A DNA stretch of 64,000 bases from Chryseolinea sp. H1M3-3 (lineage in GTDB: Bacteria > Bacteroidota > Bacteroidia > Cytophagales > Cyclobacteriaceae). Location of the stretch: the NCBI RefSeq assembly GCF_029360725.1, contig NZ_JARKMY010000019.1, positions 1 to 64,000 on the forward strand. Reading direction: 5' to 3'. Positions 1 through 10,026 of the stretch are shown piece after piece (position 1 is the stretch's first letter; each line of letters starts with the position of its first letter). A program made the translations under genes and the position numbers. The notes under the pieces were generated by a model. The model was not told where the DNA came from. It saw only the letters and a list, made by a program, of their open reading frames with translations, and made no database searches.

Positions 1-1
1 C

Positions 2-2503
2 ACTTCAACGACATTAGCAGGTAATGTTCCGGTGATAGGCACAGGGTTGTGGACGATTGTGAGTGGTGCAGGCGGAAGCTTTTTAGATGCTACCGATGAG
101 GCCACAACTTTCAGCGGTGTATCAGGAACAACTTATGTATTACAATGGACGATCAGCAATGGGGTATGTGCCTCAAGTTCGGACCAGGTAACGATCCGTT
201 TTGATGCTGCTCCTTCACCAGCAGCCAATGCAGGCACAGACCAGACTTTATGTACCACGTCAGCCACCCTTGCCGCCAATACAGCGACGACAGGCACAGG
301 TACCTGGACGGTAGTGAGTGGTGCAGGCGGAAGCTTTGTGAATGCAAACAGTCCGACGACCGTATTCAATGGTGTAGCAGGAACGACTTATGATTTACAA
401 TGGACGATCAGTAATGGTGTATGTGCACCGAGCAGTGATATTGTACAGATACAGTTTGATCAATCACCAACAATAGCTACAGCAGGCCCAGACCAGACCT
501 TATGCAGCACTTCAACAACATTAGCTGGTAATGTTCCAGTAATAGGCACAGGGTTGTGGACGATTGTAAGTGGAGCAGGAGGAAGCTTTTTAGATGCTAC
601 CGATGAAGCTACAACTTTCAGTGGTGTATCAGGAACAACTTATGTATTACAATGGACGATCAGCAATGGGGTATGTGCCTCAAGTTCCGACCAGGTAACC
701 ATCCGTTTTGATGCTGCTCCCTCCCCAGCAGCCAATGCAGGTACAGACCAGACGTTATGTACGACTTCAGCAACCTTAGCTGGTAATGCTCCAGTAATAG
801 GTACAGGTACCTGGACGGTAGTGAGCGGTGCAGGCGGAAGCTTTGTGAATGCAAACAGTCCGACGACAGTATTCAATGGGGTAGCAGGAACGACTTATGA
901 TTTACAATGGACGATCAGCAGTGGTGTATGTGCACCGAGCAGTGATATTGTGCAGATACAGTTTGATCAATCACCTACGATCGCTGCCGCAGGCCCCGAC
1001 CAGACGTTATGCAGCACTTCAACGACATTAGCAGGTAATGTTCCAGTAATAGGCACAGGGTTGTGGACGATTGTAAGTGGAGCAGGAGGAAGCTTTTTAG
1101 ATGCTACCGATGAGGCTACAACTTTTAGTGGTGTATCAGGAATAACTTATGTATTACAATGGACGATCAGTAATGGGATATGTGCCTCAAGTTCGGACCA
1201 GGTAACAATCCGTTTTGATGCTGCCCCCTCACCAGCAGCCAATGCAGGCACAGACCAGACTTTATGTACGACTTCAGCCACCCTTGCCGCCAATACAGCG
1301 ACGACAGGTACAGGCATCTGGACGGTAGTGAGTGGTGCAGGCGGAAGCTTTGTGAATGCAAACAGTCCGACGACAGTATTCAATGGGGTAGCAGGAACGA
1401 CTTATGATTTACAATGGACGATCAGCAGTGGTGTATGTGCACCGAGCAGTGATATTGTACAGATACAGTTTGATCAATCACCAACAGCAGCTACAGCAGG
1501 CCCCGACCAGACCTTATGTTTGACGTCTGCAACTTTAGCAGGTAATGTTCCAGTAATAGGCACAGGGTTGTGGACGATTGTGAGTGGAGCAGGAGGAAGC
1601 TTTTTAGATGCTACCGATGAAGCTACAACTTTCAGCGGTGTATCAGGAACAACTTATGTATTACAATGGACGATCAGCAATGGGGTATGTGCCTCAAGTT
1701 CGGACCAGGTAACGATCCGTTTTGATGCTGCTCCCTCGCCAGCAGCCAATGCAGGTACAGACCAGACTTTATGTACGACTTCAGCCACCCTTGCCGCCAA
1801 TACAGCGACGACAGGCACAGGCATCTGGACGGTAGTGAGTGGTGCAGGTGGAAGCTTTGTGAATGCAAACAGTCCGACGACGGTATTCAATGGGGTAGCA
1901 GGAACGACTTATGATTTACAATGGACGATCAGTAGTGGTGTATGTGCACCGAGCAGTGATATTGTACAGATACAGTTTGATCAATCACCAACAATAGCTA
2001 CAGCAGGCCCAGACCAGACCTTATGCAGCACTTCAACGACATTAGCAGGTAATGTTCCAGTAATAGGCACAGGGTTGTGGACGATTGTGAGTGGAGCAGG
2101 AGGAAGCTTTTTAGATGCTACCGATGAGGCCACAACTTTCAGTGGTGTATCAGGAACAACTTATGTATTACAATGGACGATCAGTAATGGGGTATGTGCC
2201 TCAAGTTCGGACCAGGTAACCATCCGTTTTGATGCTGCTCCTTCCCCAGCAGCCAATGCAGGTACAGACCAGACTTTATGTACGACTTCAGCTACCCTTG
2301 CCGCCAATACAGCGACGACAGGCACAGGTACCTGGACGGTAGTGAGTGGTGCAGGCGGAAGCTTTGTGAATGCAAACAGTCCGACGACGGTATTCAATGG
2401 GGTAGCGGGTACTACTTATGATTTACAATGGACGATCAGTAATGGTGTATGTGCACCGAGCAGTGATATTGTGCAGATACAATTTGATGCACCGCCAACC
2501 GTA
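2..2503. repeat. 507-bp tandem repeat inside the giant surface-protein gene
   Basis: Near-identical units recur with an exact 507-base period; equivalent points lie at 224, 731, 1238, 1745 and 2252 (type B half) and at 476, 983, 1490 and 1997 (type A half). Each unit is 169 codons, two PKD-like domains of about 84-85 residues. The array is cut by the left edge and decays into a diverged copy after about 2504. Identity is high at the nucleotide level, including synonymous sites, which suggests recent amplification or gene conversion. Some halves are hybrids: type B at about 772-803 carries type A sequence, and type A at about 1519-1540 carries type B sequence. Confidence 0.93.
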
Positions 2504-5500
2504 GCTACGGCCGGCGCCGATCAATACTTATGTACACCAAACGCCATTCTCACTGCTAACTTGCCTGTGTTGGGTACAGGCAAATGGACAGTTGTTAGCG
2601 GCGTCGGAGGAAGCTTTGCTCTAGACACAGATCCAACAACAACGTTTAATGGAAATTCCGGAACTACCTACATATTGCGCTGGACAACTACCAACGGTGT
2701 ATGCAGTACACAAGATGATGTACTAATTCAATTTTATGCAATACCGGATGCCGCGGCAACCGACAAGACAATATGCTCAGAATCAAACGCAAGTGTTGCA
2801 ATTACAAATCCAAATGCAGTTGCCGGAACGACTTTTAGCTGGACAGTCTTTAGTTCTACCAATGTGACAGGTGCGAGCGCAGGAAATGGTTCATTGATTA
2901 GTCAGGTGCTTTCCAATACAGATCCGACGACTTCAGGGAATGTTGTATACCGAATAACGCCCTCATCTAACGGTTGCCCTGGAAGCTCAGTCGATGTTAC
3001 CGTTACAGTTACACCTAAACCATTTATAACAAATCCGCCTACATCTCTCATACAAGAGATTTGCAGTGGTACACCTTTTAATTTTACGCCGACATCCCCA
3101 GTTCCGGGAACCATGTATAACTGGACAACTACAATTATCGGAACACTTTCGGGTGTTAATCCAACCGGTTCCGGAGCTACCATTTCAGATACACCGGTGA
3201 ATGCTAGCAATTCCAACGGAATAATAATTTATACCATTACCCCCACGAATGGCGGATGTAACGGCGTGCCGGTTAACCTGGTATTAACAGTAAGACCAGT
3301 AACCACCGCTTCTGCATCAAACCAGACGATTTGCTCAGCCGAATCAACGTCAATTGCTATCACTAATCCGAACAGTGTCACGGGAACCACTTATACCTGG
3401 ACCGCTGCTGCAACAAATGTGAATGGAGCATCAAACGGCGCTGGCGATAACATCTCTCAATTACTCACAAGTGCAGACGGATTGAATAACGGTACTGTCA
3501 TTTATACCATAACACCCCAAGCTTATGGATGTCCTGGACCAACCTTTAACGTAACAGCTACTGTAAAACCGATACCGGTTTTGACAAACCCTCCCGTATC
3601 TTACTCACAGCAAATTTGCAGCGGCGAGGCCCTTGCATTTAATCCTACAGCAACAATTCCGGGTACAACTTTTACATGGACAAGTACAATCAGTGGACCA
3701 ATTAATCCGGCATCTGTGACGACCAACGGGTCCAGTCAAATTACTGATGCTCCAGTTAATACAGGGAATACGTCGGGGACAGTCACTTATCGAATCATGC
3801 CAAGTTACAATGGATGCAACGGACTGCCTATTGACCTTATCGTTACAGTTAAACCACTTCCATCTGCTACTGCCTCTGATGTAATCATATGCAGTGGACA
3901 AACTGCAAGCATCGTTATCAATGCTGCACCTCAGAATGTGGCAGGTACAACGTTCTCCTGGACAGCCATGGCTTCCTCCAATGTAACCGGTTGGACACCG
4001 AGTGGAAATGGTAGCATCATCAATCAAACCCTAAATACAACGGATGCATTTGTTGGGACCGTAACATATACAATTACACCGACAGCTAATTCTTGTAATG
4101 GGCCCTCAACAGTCAAAACGATCACGGTTAACCCTGTAGCTACTGCAAACGTCGGAGCTGACTTTGCCGTTTGCGAGCCGGTTTCAATCCCTCTAAGCGG
4201 CACTATTGGCGGAAGCGCTACATCAGCAACGTGGTCAATTTTATCCGGGGCAGGTACCATTTCAGCCAGCGTAGTTGCCGGCACAACTGTCACAGCAACT
4301 TATACCGTTAATCCGGCTGATGTTGGAGGACAAATAAAATTGACATTAACATCAAATGATCCTGATGGAATCGGCCCATGTACAACAGGTTCAGATGAAT
4401 TATTAATCGACATCCATAGAAAACCGGTAGTAACCCTTCCAGCAGATTATACGGTTTGTGAACCAGCATCAATCACTCTTACAGGCACACTGAGTGGTAG
4501 TGCCACTTCAGGTATTTGGAGTTTAATTTCTGGATCCGGAACGTTGTCCGCTTCAAGTGTTACAGGGTCAATTGTAACTGCTTCTTATATTCCTTCAGCT
4601 ACAGATGTAGCAGGTTCCGTGAAATTTGGATTAACGTCAAATGGCTTTGGAGTTTGTGCGCCTGCCTATGACGAGATCGAAATATTTGTTAACGAAGCAG
4701 CAATAGTCAATGCTGGGCCGGATGTCGAAGTGTGTGAGGATCAAACCTCGATCGTTCTAAGCGGTACGTCTGGTGGATCAACAACTGGTATTACGTGGAG
4801 TGGCGGGAGCGGTGCGGCACAATTTTCGAACGTGAACAACTTAACTGCAACCTATACTTTCACGGCAACCGATATCACTAACGGAGGTGTAACACTAGTC
4901 ATCACGTCAAATGATCCGCCAGGTCCTTGCGGAATAGTCACTGATCAAGTATTTATAAAAATAAATAAACTTCCTGAGGTTTTTCTTTTTGGTCTCCAAC
5001 CATCTTATGCAGAAAACAACCCGATTGTTAGTCTGGACGGAATTCCTTTGGGAGGAACATTCACAGGCTCTGGAATAATCGCCGGCACAAATCAATTTGA
5101 TCCGGGAAATGCATCGCTTGGTCCGATAAATATTACCTATACTTATACAAATCCCACTACAGGGTGTACGAACGCTATTGTTAAATCAACCATTATTAAT
5201 CCGATCACGAGTATTGATTTTGACATAGAAACTCAAACGCTTGACGTTGGCGGAAATCCTCAAATATGTGCGAACTCAAAAAATCCATTGCGCCTTATTG
5301 GCTATCCAGCACCTAGCACAGGCTTCCCACAAACTTTGTTCAGAAGCCCTGACATTCCATCGCGTATTATTGCTGTAGGCTCGAACTTTTACATCAATAC
5401 AAGCGGCCTTGCCCCCGGTACCTATCAAGTGCAGTATATTTATACGAATAGTTTAAATGCGACTGATACCCTTACCAAGGTGGTAACGGTCTTTGCTGCG

Positions 5501-7714
5501 CCAAAAGCTGTAATTGATTTTGACAGAATTTGTATTGCAGATTCATTAACATATACGGATGCGTCTTTCATCCCCGTAAATCCCGCAAGCGCAACCATTG
5601 ATGCTTATGATTGGAGCTATGGTGAATTCGGGAATGGTAATGATGGCATTACACGAAATCCAAAGTATAAGTATACCGACCATGGGCTTAAAACTGTTAG
5701 CCTTGCCGTTACGACAAGTCAGGGTTGTTCTCATGATACCACCAAAACCATTCGCATTGGTCCATTACCAAATGTGAATTTTACCTGGAGCAAAGTGTGC
5801 AGCGGACTCGAAGTAACGGAATTTAAGGATGCTACCACCACACCTGGCAATTTCAGCCCGATACAAGAATACGAATGGAATTTTGGAGACGGCGATATCC
5901 TTACCTTTGGTCCAAGGGGACAAAATGTGCCCGCGGGAACACACGGGGATAGAACTACAGGAACGTATACAAATCCCAACCATGATTATAATTCGTTTAC
6001 GACCTTCACGGTTCAGTTAACCGTTAATACCGAAGATGGATGCACGGGAATGAAGCAACATGACGTTATCATCTTAGATTATATTACGCCTACGGCATCG
6101 GGTGGATATCGCACTGATTTTGAAACAGGAAGTAATCCATGGGTAGTTTCAACATCCAGTGTGAACTCAAGCTGGATTTACGGTCCACCAAGTGGAAATG
6201 TAATTCAACCAGCTGTACCTGGTAATAATGCTTGGTGGACAGGTAACAATGCAGATCCGGTAGGAACATTTAGTACGTTCAACGATAGTGAAAGTTCGGA
6301 AGTATTGAGTCCTTGCCTTAATCTCACGGATCTTAAGCGTCCGATGATTTCATTGGATTATTGGTCAGACATGAGAGGGGCGTTTGACGGTGCCGTAGTG
6401 CAGTTCTCCACTGATGATGGTAACACATGGCAAACCATTGGAGGAGAGATAAATGGATATGGTATTAACTGGTACGATACACGCGATGTCACCAGTAACC
6501 CAGGCGGCCAGGACAATTTTGCTTGGTCAGGTACAATGCCAACCAACGGATGGAAAAACGCCCGATTTAATTTAGATCAGATTCCTTTAAGCGAAAGGGA
6601 CCTTGTAAGATTCCGTGTAGCGTTCGCAAGTAATGGGGACAATCCAACAGGCGAGATTCTTAACGGTTTTGCATTTGATAATATTTACATCGGCGAAAAG
6701 AATCGTAATGTATTGATTGAACACTTTACAAACGACAATTCTGGAGCTAGTAATAACTCCGACGACTTCCTGGAAGGCATGTATGACAATCAAATAGCAG
6801 CAAAAGACTCTTCCGATTTTATTGTTGTACAGTACCATATTGCAGGAGACGCATTAAGCCAGGAAAACACCGCTGACCCAAGTGCACGCTCTATACTCTA
6901 TGGTGTTTCGCAGGCGCCCACAACCGTAATGGACGGAATTCAGGGTACCTACTTTGGTACAGACTTTAATGGATTACTGGCCCAGATCACACCATTTGAA
7001 ATCGACCGGAGAGCACTCGAAGATCCTGCCTTCAGCATCAAAATCGACACCGTTGCTACGGGAGATAATATATCGCTTGGGCTAAACGTCAGGTACACCT
7101 ATATAGATTCTCTAAAGCCATTAAGCATACCTGTTACGTTCCATGTGGCGCTCATAGAACGTGGCGTGAACAACAATGGAAATGTTATCAGGAAATTATT
7201 ACTGCGAAGCGAAGGCTCTACGGTTAACCAGGTTTGGAATGTAATGGATTATCATGATGAGTTGGTGGACTATGCCGTTGATGTGCCCATCGTGAATCCC
7301 GATAGTTTGTACATACTTGCGTTTGTACAGGATAATTCAGGTGAAGGATCAACGACGGCGAGAAGAATTTTGCAATCTGTAATTATCAAAGCGCCGCGCA
7401 AAGTTGGTCCTGTTATTACAGGTATAGATGATGATCCAGTGAAAGCGGAGTTACTAGGGTTGATTCTTTACCCAAATCCTGCTTCACAAATTGTAAACGT
7501 GCATTCCGATATCAACTTCAACCGTTACTATACATGGAAGCTGATTGACCAGCGTGGTGTAACCGTGTTGACAGGCGACCTGCAACGAGATTTTTCAAAA
7601 GGTGATCAACAAATCGCTGTGGGGAACTTGCCTAATGGCATGTATATTATGGCTATTCAGACCGGAGACAAATCCATTGTATACAAGAAAGTGGCTGTGA
7701 TGAATCGTAACTAG
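2..7714 (+). CDS. Giant secreted repeat protein with T9SS sorting domain, 5' truncated
   Basis: The reading frame is open from base 2, so the start lies outside the window; about 2570 residues are visible. The N-terminal part is a run of ~85-residue PKD-like/Ig-like domains in two alternating types, each with a paired-Cys pattern (DQTLC ... NGVCA). These are encoded by 507-bp DNA repeats up to about base 2503, followed by one diverged copy. Then come more divergent Cys-containing Ig-like modules (2750-4120), three modules of ~95 residues (4140-4960), two PKD domains (about 5500-6085, motif WNFGDGD), a MAM/jelly-roll-like segment (6100-6690), an Omp28-like thioredoxin-fold segment (6700-7400) and a type A T9SS sorting domain (YPNPA near 7471, ending YKKVAVMNRN). 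It is inferred to be a cell-surface or released adhesin-like protein exported by Sec and T9SS. No catalytic site is evident. It ends 36 bases from a convergent gene. Confidence 0.9.
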   Translation, partial: TSTTLAGNVPVIGTGLWTIVSGAGGSFLDATDEATTFSGVSGTTYVLQWTISNGVCASSSDQVTIRFDAAPSPAANAGTDQTLCTTSATLAANTATTGTGTWTVVSGAGGSFVNANSPTTVFNGVAGTTYDLQWTISNGVCAPSSDIVQIQFDQSPTIATAGPDQTLCSTSTTLAGNVPVIGTGLWTIVSGAGGSFLDATDEATTFSGVSGTTYVLQWTISNGVCASSSDQVTIRFDAAPSPAANAGTDQTLCTTSATLAGNAPVIGTGTWTVVSGAGGSFVNANSPTTVFNGVAGTTYDLQWTISSGVCAPSSDIVQIQFDQSPTIAAAGPDQTLCSTSTTLAGNVPVIGTGLWTIVSGAGGSFLDATDEATTFSGVSGITYVLQWTISNGICASSSDQVTIRFDAAPSPAANAGTDQTLCTTSATLAANTATTGTGIWTVVSGAGGSFVNANSPTTVFNGVAGTTYDLQWTISSGVCAPSSDIVQIQFDQSPTAATAGPDQTLCLTSATLAGNVPVIGTGLWTIVSGAGGSFLDATDEATTFSGVSGTTYVLQWTISNGVCASSSDQVTIRFDAAPSPAANAGTDQTLCTTSATLAANTATTGTGIWTVVSGAGGSFVNANSPTTVFNGVAGTTYDLQWTISSGVCAPSSDIVQIQFDQSPTIATAGPDQTLCSTSTTLAGNVPVIGTGLWTIVSGAGGSFLDATDEATTFSGVSGTTYVLQWTISNGVCASSSDQVTIRFDAAPSPAANAGTDQTLCTTSATLAANTATTGTGTWTVVSGAGGSFVNANSPTTVFNGVAGTTYDLQWTISNGVCAPSSDIVQIQFDAPPTVATAGADQYLCTPNAILTANLPVLGTGKWTVVSGVGGSFALDTDPTTTFNGNSGTTYILRWTTTNGVCSTQDDVLIQFYAIPDAAATDKTICSESNASVAITNPNAVAGTTFSWTVFSSTNVTGASAGNGSLISQVLSNTDPTTSGNVVYRITPSSNGCPGSSVDVTVTVTPKPFITNPPTSLIQEICSGTPFNFTPTSPVPGTMYNWTTTIIGTLSGVNPTGSGATISDTPVNASNSNGIIIYTITPTNGGCNGVPVNLVLTVRPVTTASASNQTICSAESTSIAITNPNSVTGTTYTWTAAATNVNGASNGAGDNISQLLTSADGLNNGTVIYTITPQAYGCPGPTFNVTATVKPIPVLTNPPVSYSQQICSGEALAFNPTATIPGTTFTWTSTISGPINPASVTTNGSSQITDAPVNTGNTSGTVTYRIMPSYNGCNGLPIDLIVTVKPLPSATASDVIICSGQTASIVINAAPQNVAGTTFSWTAMASSNVTGWTPSGNGSIINQTLNTTDAFVGTVTYTITPTANSCNGPSTVKTITVNPVATANVGADFAVCEPVSIPLSGTIGGSATSATWSILSGAGTISASVVAGTTVTATYTVNPADVGGQIKLTLTSNDPDGIGPCTTGSDELLIDIHRKPVVTLPADYTVCEPASITLTGTLSGSATSGIWSLISGSGTLSASSVTGSIVTASYIPSATDVAGSVKFGLTSNGFGVCAPAYDEIEIFVNEAAIVNAGPDVEVCEDQTSIVLSGTSGGSTTGITWSGGSGAAQFSNVNNLTATYTFTATDITNGGVTLVITSNDPPGPCGIVTDQVFIKINKLPEVFLFGLQPSYAENNPIVSLDGIPLGGTFTGSGIIAGTNQFDPGNASLGPINITYTYTNPTTGCTNAIVKSTIINPITSIDFDIETQTLDVGGNPQICANSKNPLRLIGYPAPSTGFPQTLFRSPDIPSRIIAVGSNFYINTSGLAPGTYQVQYIYTNSLNATDTLTKVVTVFAAPKAVIDFDRICIADSLTYTDASFIPVNPASATIDAYDWSYGEFGNGNDGITRNPKYKYTDHGLKTVSLAVTTSQGCSHDTTKTIRIGPLPNVNFTWSKVCSGLEVTEFKDATTTPGNFSPIQEYEWNFGDGDILTFGPRGQNVPAGTHGDRTTGTYTNPNHDYNSFTTFTVQLTVNTEDGCTGMKQHDVIILDYITPTASGGYRTDFETGSNPWVVSTSSVNSSWIYGPPSGNVIQPAVPGNNAWWTGNNADPVGTFSTFNDSESSEVLSPCLNLTDLKRPMISLDYWSDMRGAFDGAVVQFSTDDGNTWQTIGGEINGYGINWYDTRDVTSNPGGQDNFAWSGTMPTNGWKNARFNLDQIPLSERDLVRFRVAFASNGDNPTGEILNGFAFDNIYIGEKNRNVLIEHFTNDNSGASNNSDDFLEGMYDNQIAAKDSSDFIVVQYHIAGDALSQENTADPSARSILYGVSQAPTTVMDGIQGTYFGTDFNGLLAQITPFEIDRRALEDPAFSIKIDTVATGDNISLGLNVRYTYIDSLKPLSIPVTFHVALIERGVNNNGNVIRKLLLRSEGSTVNQVWNVMDYHDELVDYAVDVPIVNPDSLYILAFVQDNSGEGSTTARRILQSVIIKAPRKVGPVITGIDDDPVKAELLGLILYPNPASQIVNVHSDINFNRYYTWKLIDQRGVTVLTGDLQRDFSKGDQQIAVGNLPNGMYIMAIQTGDKSIVYKKVAVMNRN

Positions 7715-7750
7715 CCGGTCCGTATATTTTTAAAAGTCAAAAAGTGGATT

Positions 7751-9235
7751 TTATTTCAACTTGTTGCGCAGTACAAGGAGTGATATTTTATCCTGACGCC
7801 ATTTGTACAATAGGTCAGTCGGAATTTGCGTAGGAAATGCCAATGAGCCCAAAAGAACATCTTGATCTCCGTCGTAATCATAATCTGTCAACTCCATAGT
7901 AATCCATCTTCCTTTACTGGCCAGTGGAGTTATCTGAGGGGCAAACCCGTTCGGCGTATTTTCAAAATAAATTAAACTATGGTCGGGATGATTTTTAAAA
8001 TCAGGAAAAAAGGAAATAGCGGCAATATCAATATCCCCATCTTTATCAAAATCAGCAGCACGCGCTTGTGACGCCCCGTGCATTGGATAAAACCACGATT
8101 CTTTAAAATCATTTGCGCCCGAATTCAAAAAGATATGAACACCATGATAAGGTTTTAATATGGGTGAATAATCAGCGTTGTCTCCATTTGTATACAGAAT
8201 ATCAAATTTTCCATCCTTGTTAAAATCGGCAATTTCAAAATAACTTGAGCCATCAACAGGATTAAAACGAAGTAACGTGCTTACCCTGAATTGAAAATTC
8301 CCCTGATTGTATAACATGATAATCCGTTCATCGCCTTGCGTCATCAAAGCCATTATGTCTGTCATGCCGTTGCCATCGAAATCTTTGAGAATAACTTTTC
8401 GAGCGCCCGGCAAATTTTGCAAAATGTATTTTTTGAACTTTCCGTTTTCAAGGCCTTCGTACGCAACTAATGCACCAGTATAATTTCCGAAGTTGCAGAC
8501 TACATAGTCAGTAGCCCAATCGTTATTTAGGTCTGCGCCTTCAAAATCCACAGGCCGTTGTAATGAATCAATCAGCTTCATCGAATTCAGTTTTTGGTTT
8601 TCAATCCTACTGATATTCCCAGCCGATTGTTCATTCGGATCCATAATACCCATTAAAAGAACTAATGGATCGCTATTTTCATAAGGAATTATTTTGGCGG
8701 GTGAGCTGCTTAGTTGAAGCGAATCTTTGACTTCAAACTTCGTATTAAACTTATACAATTTGCCAGGCCTGTTACCAATATAAAGTCTATCATTTACAGA
8801 ATCATGTTCAATCAGTGTAATAGACTGATGATGTGCAATGGGCAATCGTAAGGCTGTTATCTCGAACTGTTTTATTGTGTCGTTTATAATACGATCTGGA
8901 ATAATTAATGTATCCGGGGCCGATTCATTATAATACTGCTTGATCAATTGCCAATCCTCCTCGCTGATCATAGGCCCTTGGGGTAAGACCCGCACGATCA
9001 CCGATTGATCTTCCAAGCTGATTCTCTCTAACGGTGTATAATCGAGCCCCATTCGAAAAGCCATTTCAGGCAAAACTTTTTTCTCCCAGGTTTTCTTGTC
9101 CAGCAAGGAAGGATCGGGAAAAGCATGGCAACTACTACAAGCTTGCTTAGCTAAACGTTTTCCTTTTTGCTGCTGATTTTCACATGAAAGAATGGACAAA
9201 AAAATTATAGCAAGGACGCAATGAAAGATCTTCAT
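7751..9235 (-). CDS. FG-GAP/VCBS-repeat lipoprotein with a cytochrome c-type heme motif
   Basis: I chose the ATG at 9235 because it gives a clean lipoprotein signal (LSILSC, acylated Cys18); an upstream start at 9274 would overlap the preceding gene and weaken the signal peptide. Just after the lipobox a CSSCH motif (residues 33-37) points to covalent heme c. The rest (about residues 150-480) has FG-GAP/VCBS-type beta-propeller repeats with acidic Ca-binding-like loops such as DFNKDGKFD, DFDKDGDID and DYDYDGDQD. Family knowledge suggests an envelope-anchored beta-propeller with an electron-transfer or binding role; the substrate is unknown. It lies just downstream of the DUF4159 gene on the same strand, probably as one transcript. 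Confidence 0.8.
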   Translation of the reverse strand: MKIFHCVLAIIFLSILSCENQQQKGKRLAKQACSSCHAFPDPSLLDKKTWEKKVLPEMAFRMGLDYTPLERISLEDQSVIVRVLPQGPMISEEDWQLIKQYYNESAPDTLIIPDRIINDTIKQFEITALRLPIAHHQSITLIEHDSVNDRLYIGNRPGKLYKFNTKFEVKDSLQLSSSPAKIIPYENSDPLVLLMGIMDPNEQSAGNISRIENQKLNSMKLIDSLQRPVDFEGADLNNDWATDYVVCNFGNYTGALVAYEGLENGKFKKYILQNLPGARKVILKDFDGNGMTDIMALMTQGDERIIMLYNQGNFQFRVSTLLRFNPVDGSSYFEIADFNKDGKFDILYTNGDNADYSPILKPYHGVHIFLNSGANDFKESWFYPMHGASQARAADFDKDGDIDIAAISFFPDFKNHPDHSLIYFENTPNGFAPQITPLASKGRWITMELTDYDYDGDQDVLLGSLAFPTQIPTDLLYKWRQDKISLLVLRNKLK

Positions 9236-9252
9236 GGAAGCTTTTATGGAAA

Positions 9253-9924
9253 TCAGAATGAATTTGTAAAACAATAACTCAGGATATTTGCTCCCATCTG
9301 CAATGCTTGCTGACGCTTTTCTTCAGGGTCATTGTGTATTCGTGGATCTTCCCAGCCATTTCCTAAGTCAGTTTCATAAGAATAAAATACGACTAATCTC
9401 CCTTCATAAATTAACCCAAAACCCTGGGGTGGCTTGGCATCGTGTTCATGTATTTTGGGAAGCCCATTGGGGAATTTGAACTTTTGATGATAGATGGGAT
9501 GACTATAAGGTATTTCGGTAAGCTCTAATTCCGGGAATACTTTTTTCAATTCCAAACGTACGAATTTGTCCAATCCATAATTGTCGTCAACATGAAGAAA
9601 GCCTCCTCCTATAAGATATTTTCGAAGGTTTGCTGCTTCTGAATCAGAGAACACAACATTTCCATGGCCGGTCATATAGACATACGGATAAAGAAACAAA
9701 TCACGGCTTCCGATTTCAACAATGTCTTCCTCAGAAGCGATAGAAGTACCTATCTCCCGATTTGTAAACTCTATCAAATTGGGTAAGGCGGTTTTATTGG
9801 CGTACCAATCACCTCCACCATTATATTTCAGCTTCGCAATCTTAACTGGCAATTGCGCTTGAGCCGCTATACAACTGGCCAAAAAGACGATGTAAAGGGC
9901 AAATCTTACTTGTTGGGTTACCAT
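9253..9924 (-). CDS. DUF4159 domain protein, secreted
   Basis: The 223-residue product has an N-terminal signal peptide ending near AAQAQ and a DUF4159 fold over almost its whole mature length. Recognisable stretches are KYNGGGDWYAN, the YMTGHG segment, the glycine-rich GGGFLHVDDNYG and the C-terminal GANILSYCF. DUF4159 proteins resemble glutamine-amidotransferase-like (ThuA-like) folds without a proven reaction. It is the first gene of a pair with the VCBS/cytochrome lipoprotein 18 bases downstream, so both may act in the periplasm together. No function is established; the family assignment is firm. Confidence 0.8.
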   Translation of the reverse strand: MVTQQVRFALYIVFLASCIAAQAQLPVKIAKLKYNGGGDWYANKTALPNLIEFTNREIGTSIASEEDIVEIGSRDLFLYPYVYMTGHGNVVFSDSEAANLRKYLIGGGFLHVDDNYGLDKFVRLELKKVFPELELTEIPYSHPIYHQKFKFPNGLPKIHEHDAKPPQGFGLIYEGRLVVFYSYETDLGNGWEDPRIHNDPEEKRQQALQMGANILSYCFTNSF

Positions 9925-10026
9925 ACCTAAGCTATCAAGAACTAAAAAACAAAAAATCCCGCACCCATTAAACCTTTTTTATAACGGAAGGTCAAAGGGT
10001 CAATTTAAACAGAAACAATAATTAAT

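Noticed and set aside
2-2503. The 507-bp repeat as an assembly artefact
   Set aside because: Units differ at scattered positions and include hybrid halves, and the frame stays open through all copies; a simple duplicated-read artefact would give identical copies.
3605-4027. 140-codon open frame on the minus strand inside the giant gene
   Set aside because: It lies wholly antisense to a well-supported reading frame, is Cys/Arg/Ser-rich like a shadow frame, and matches no family.
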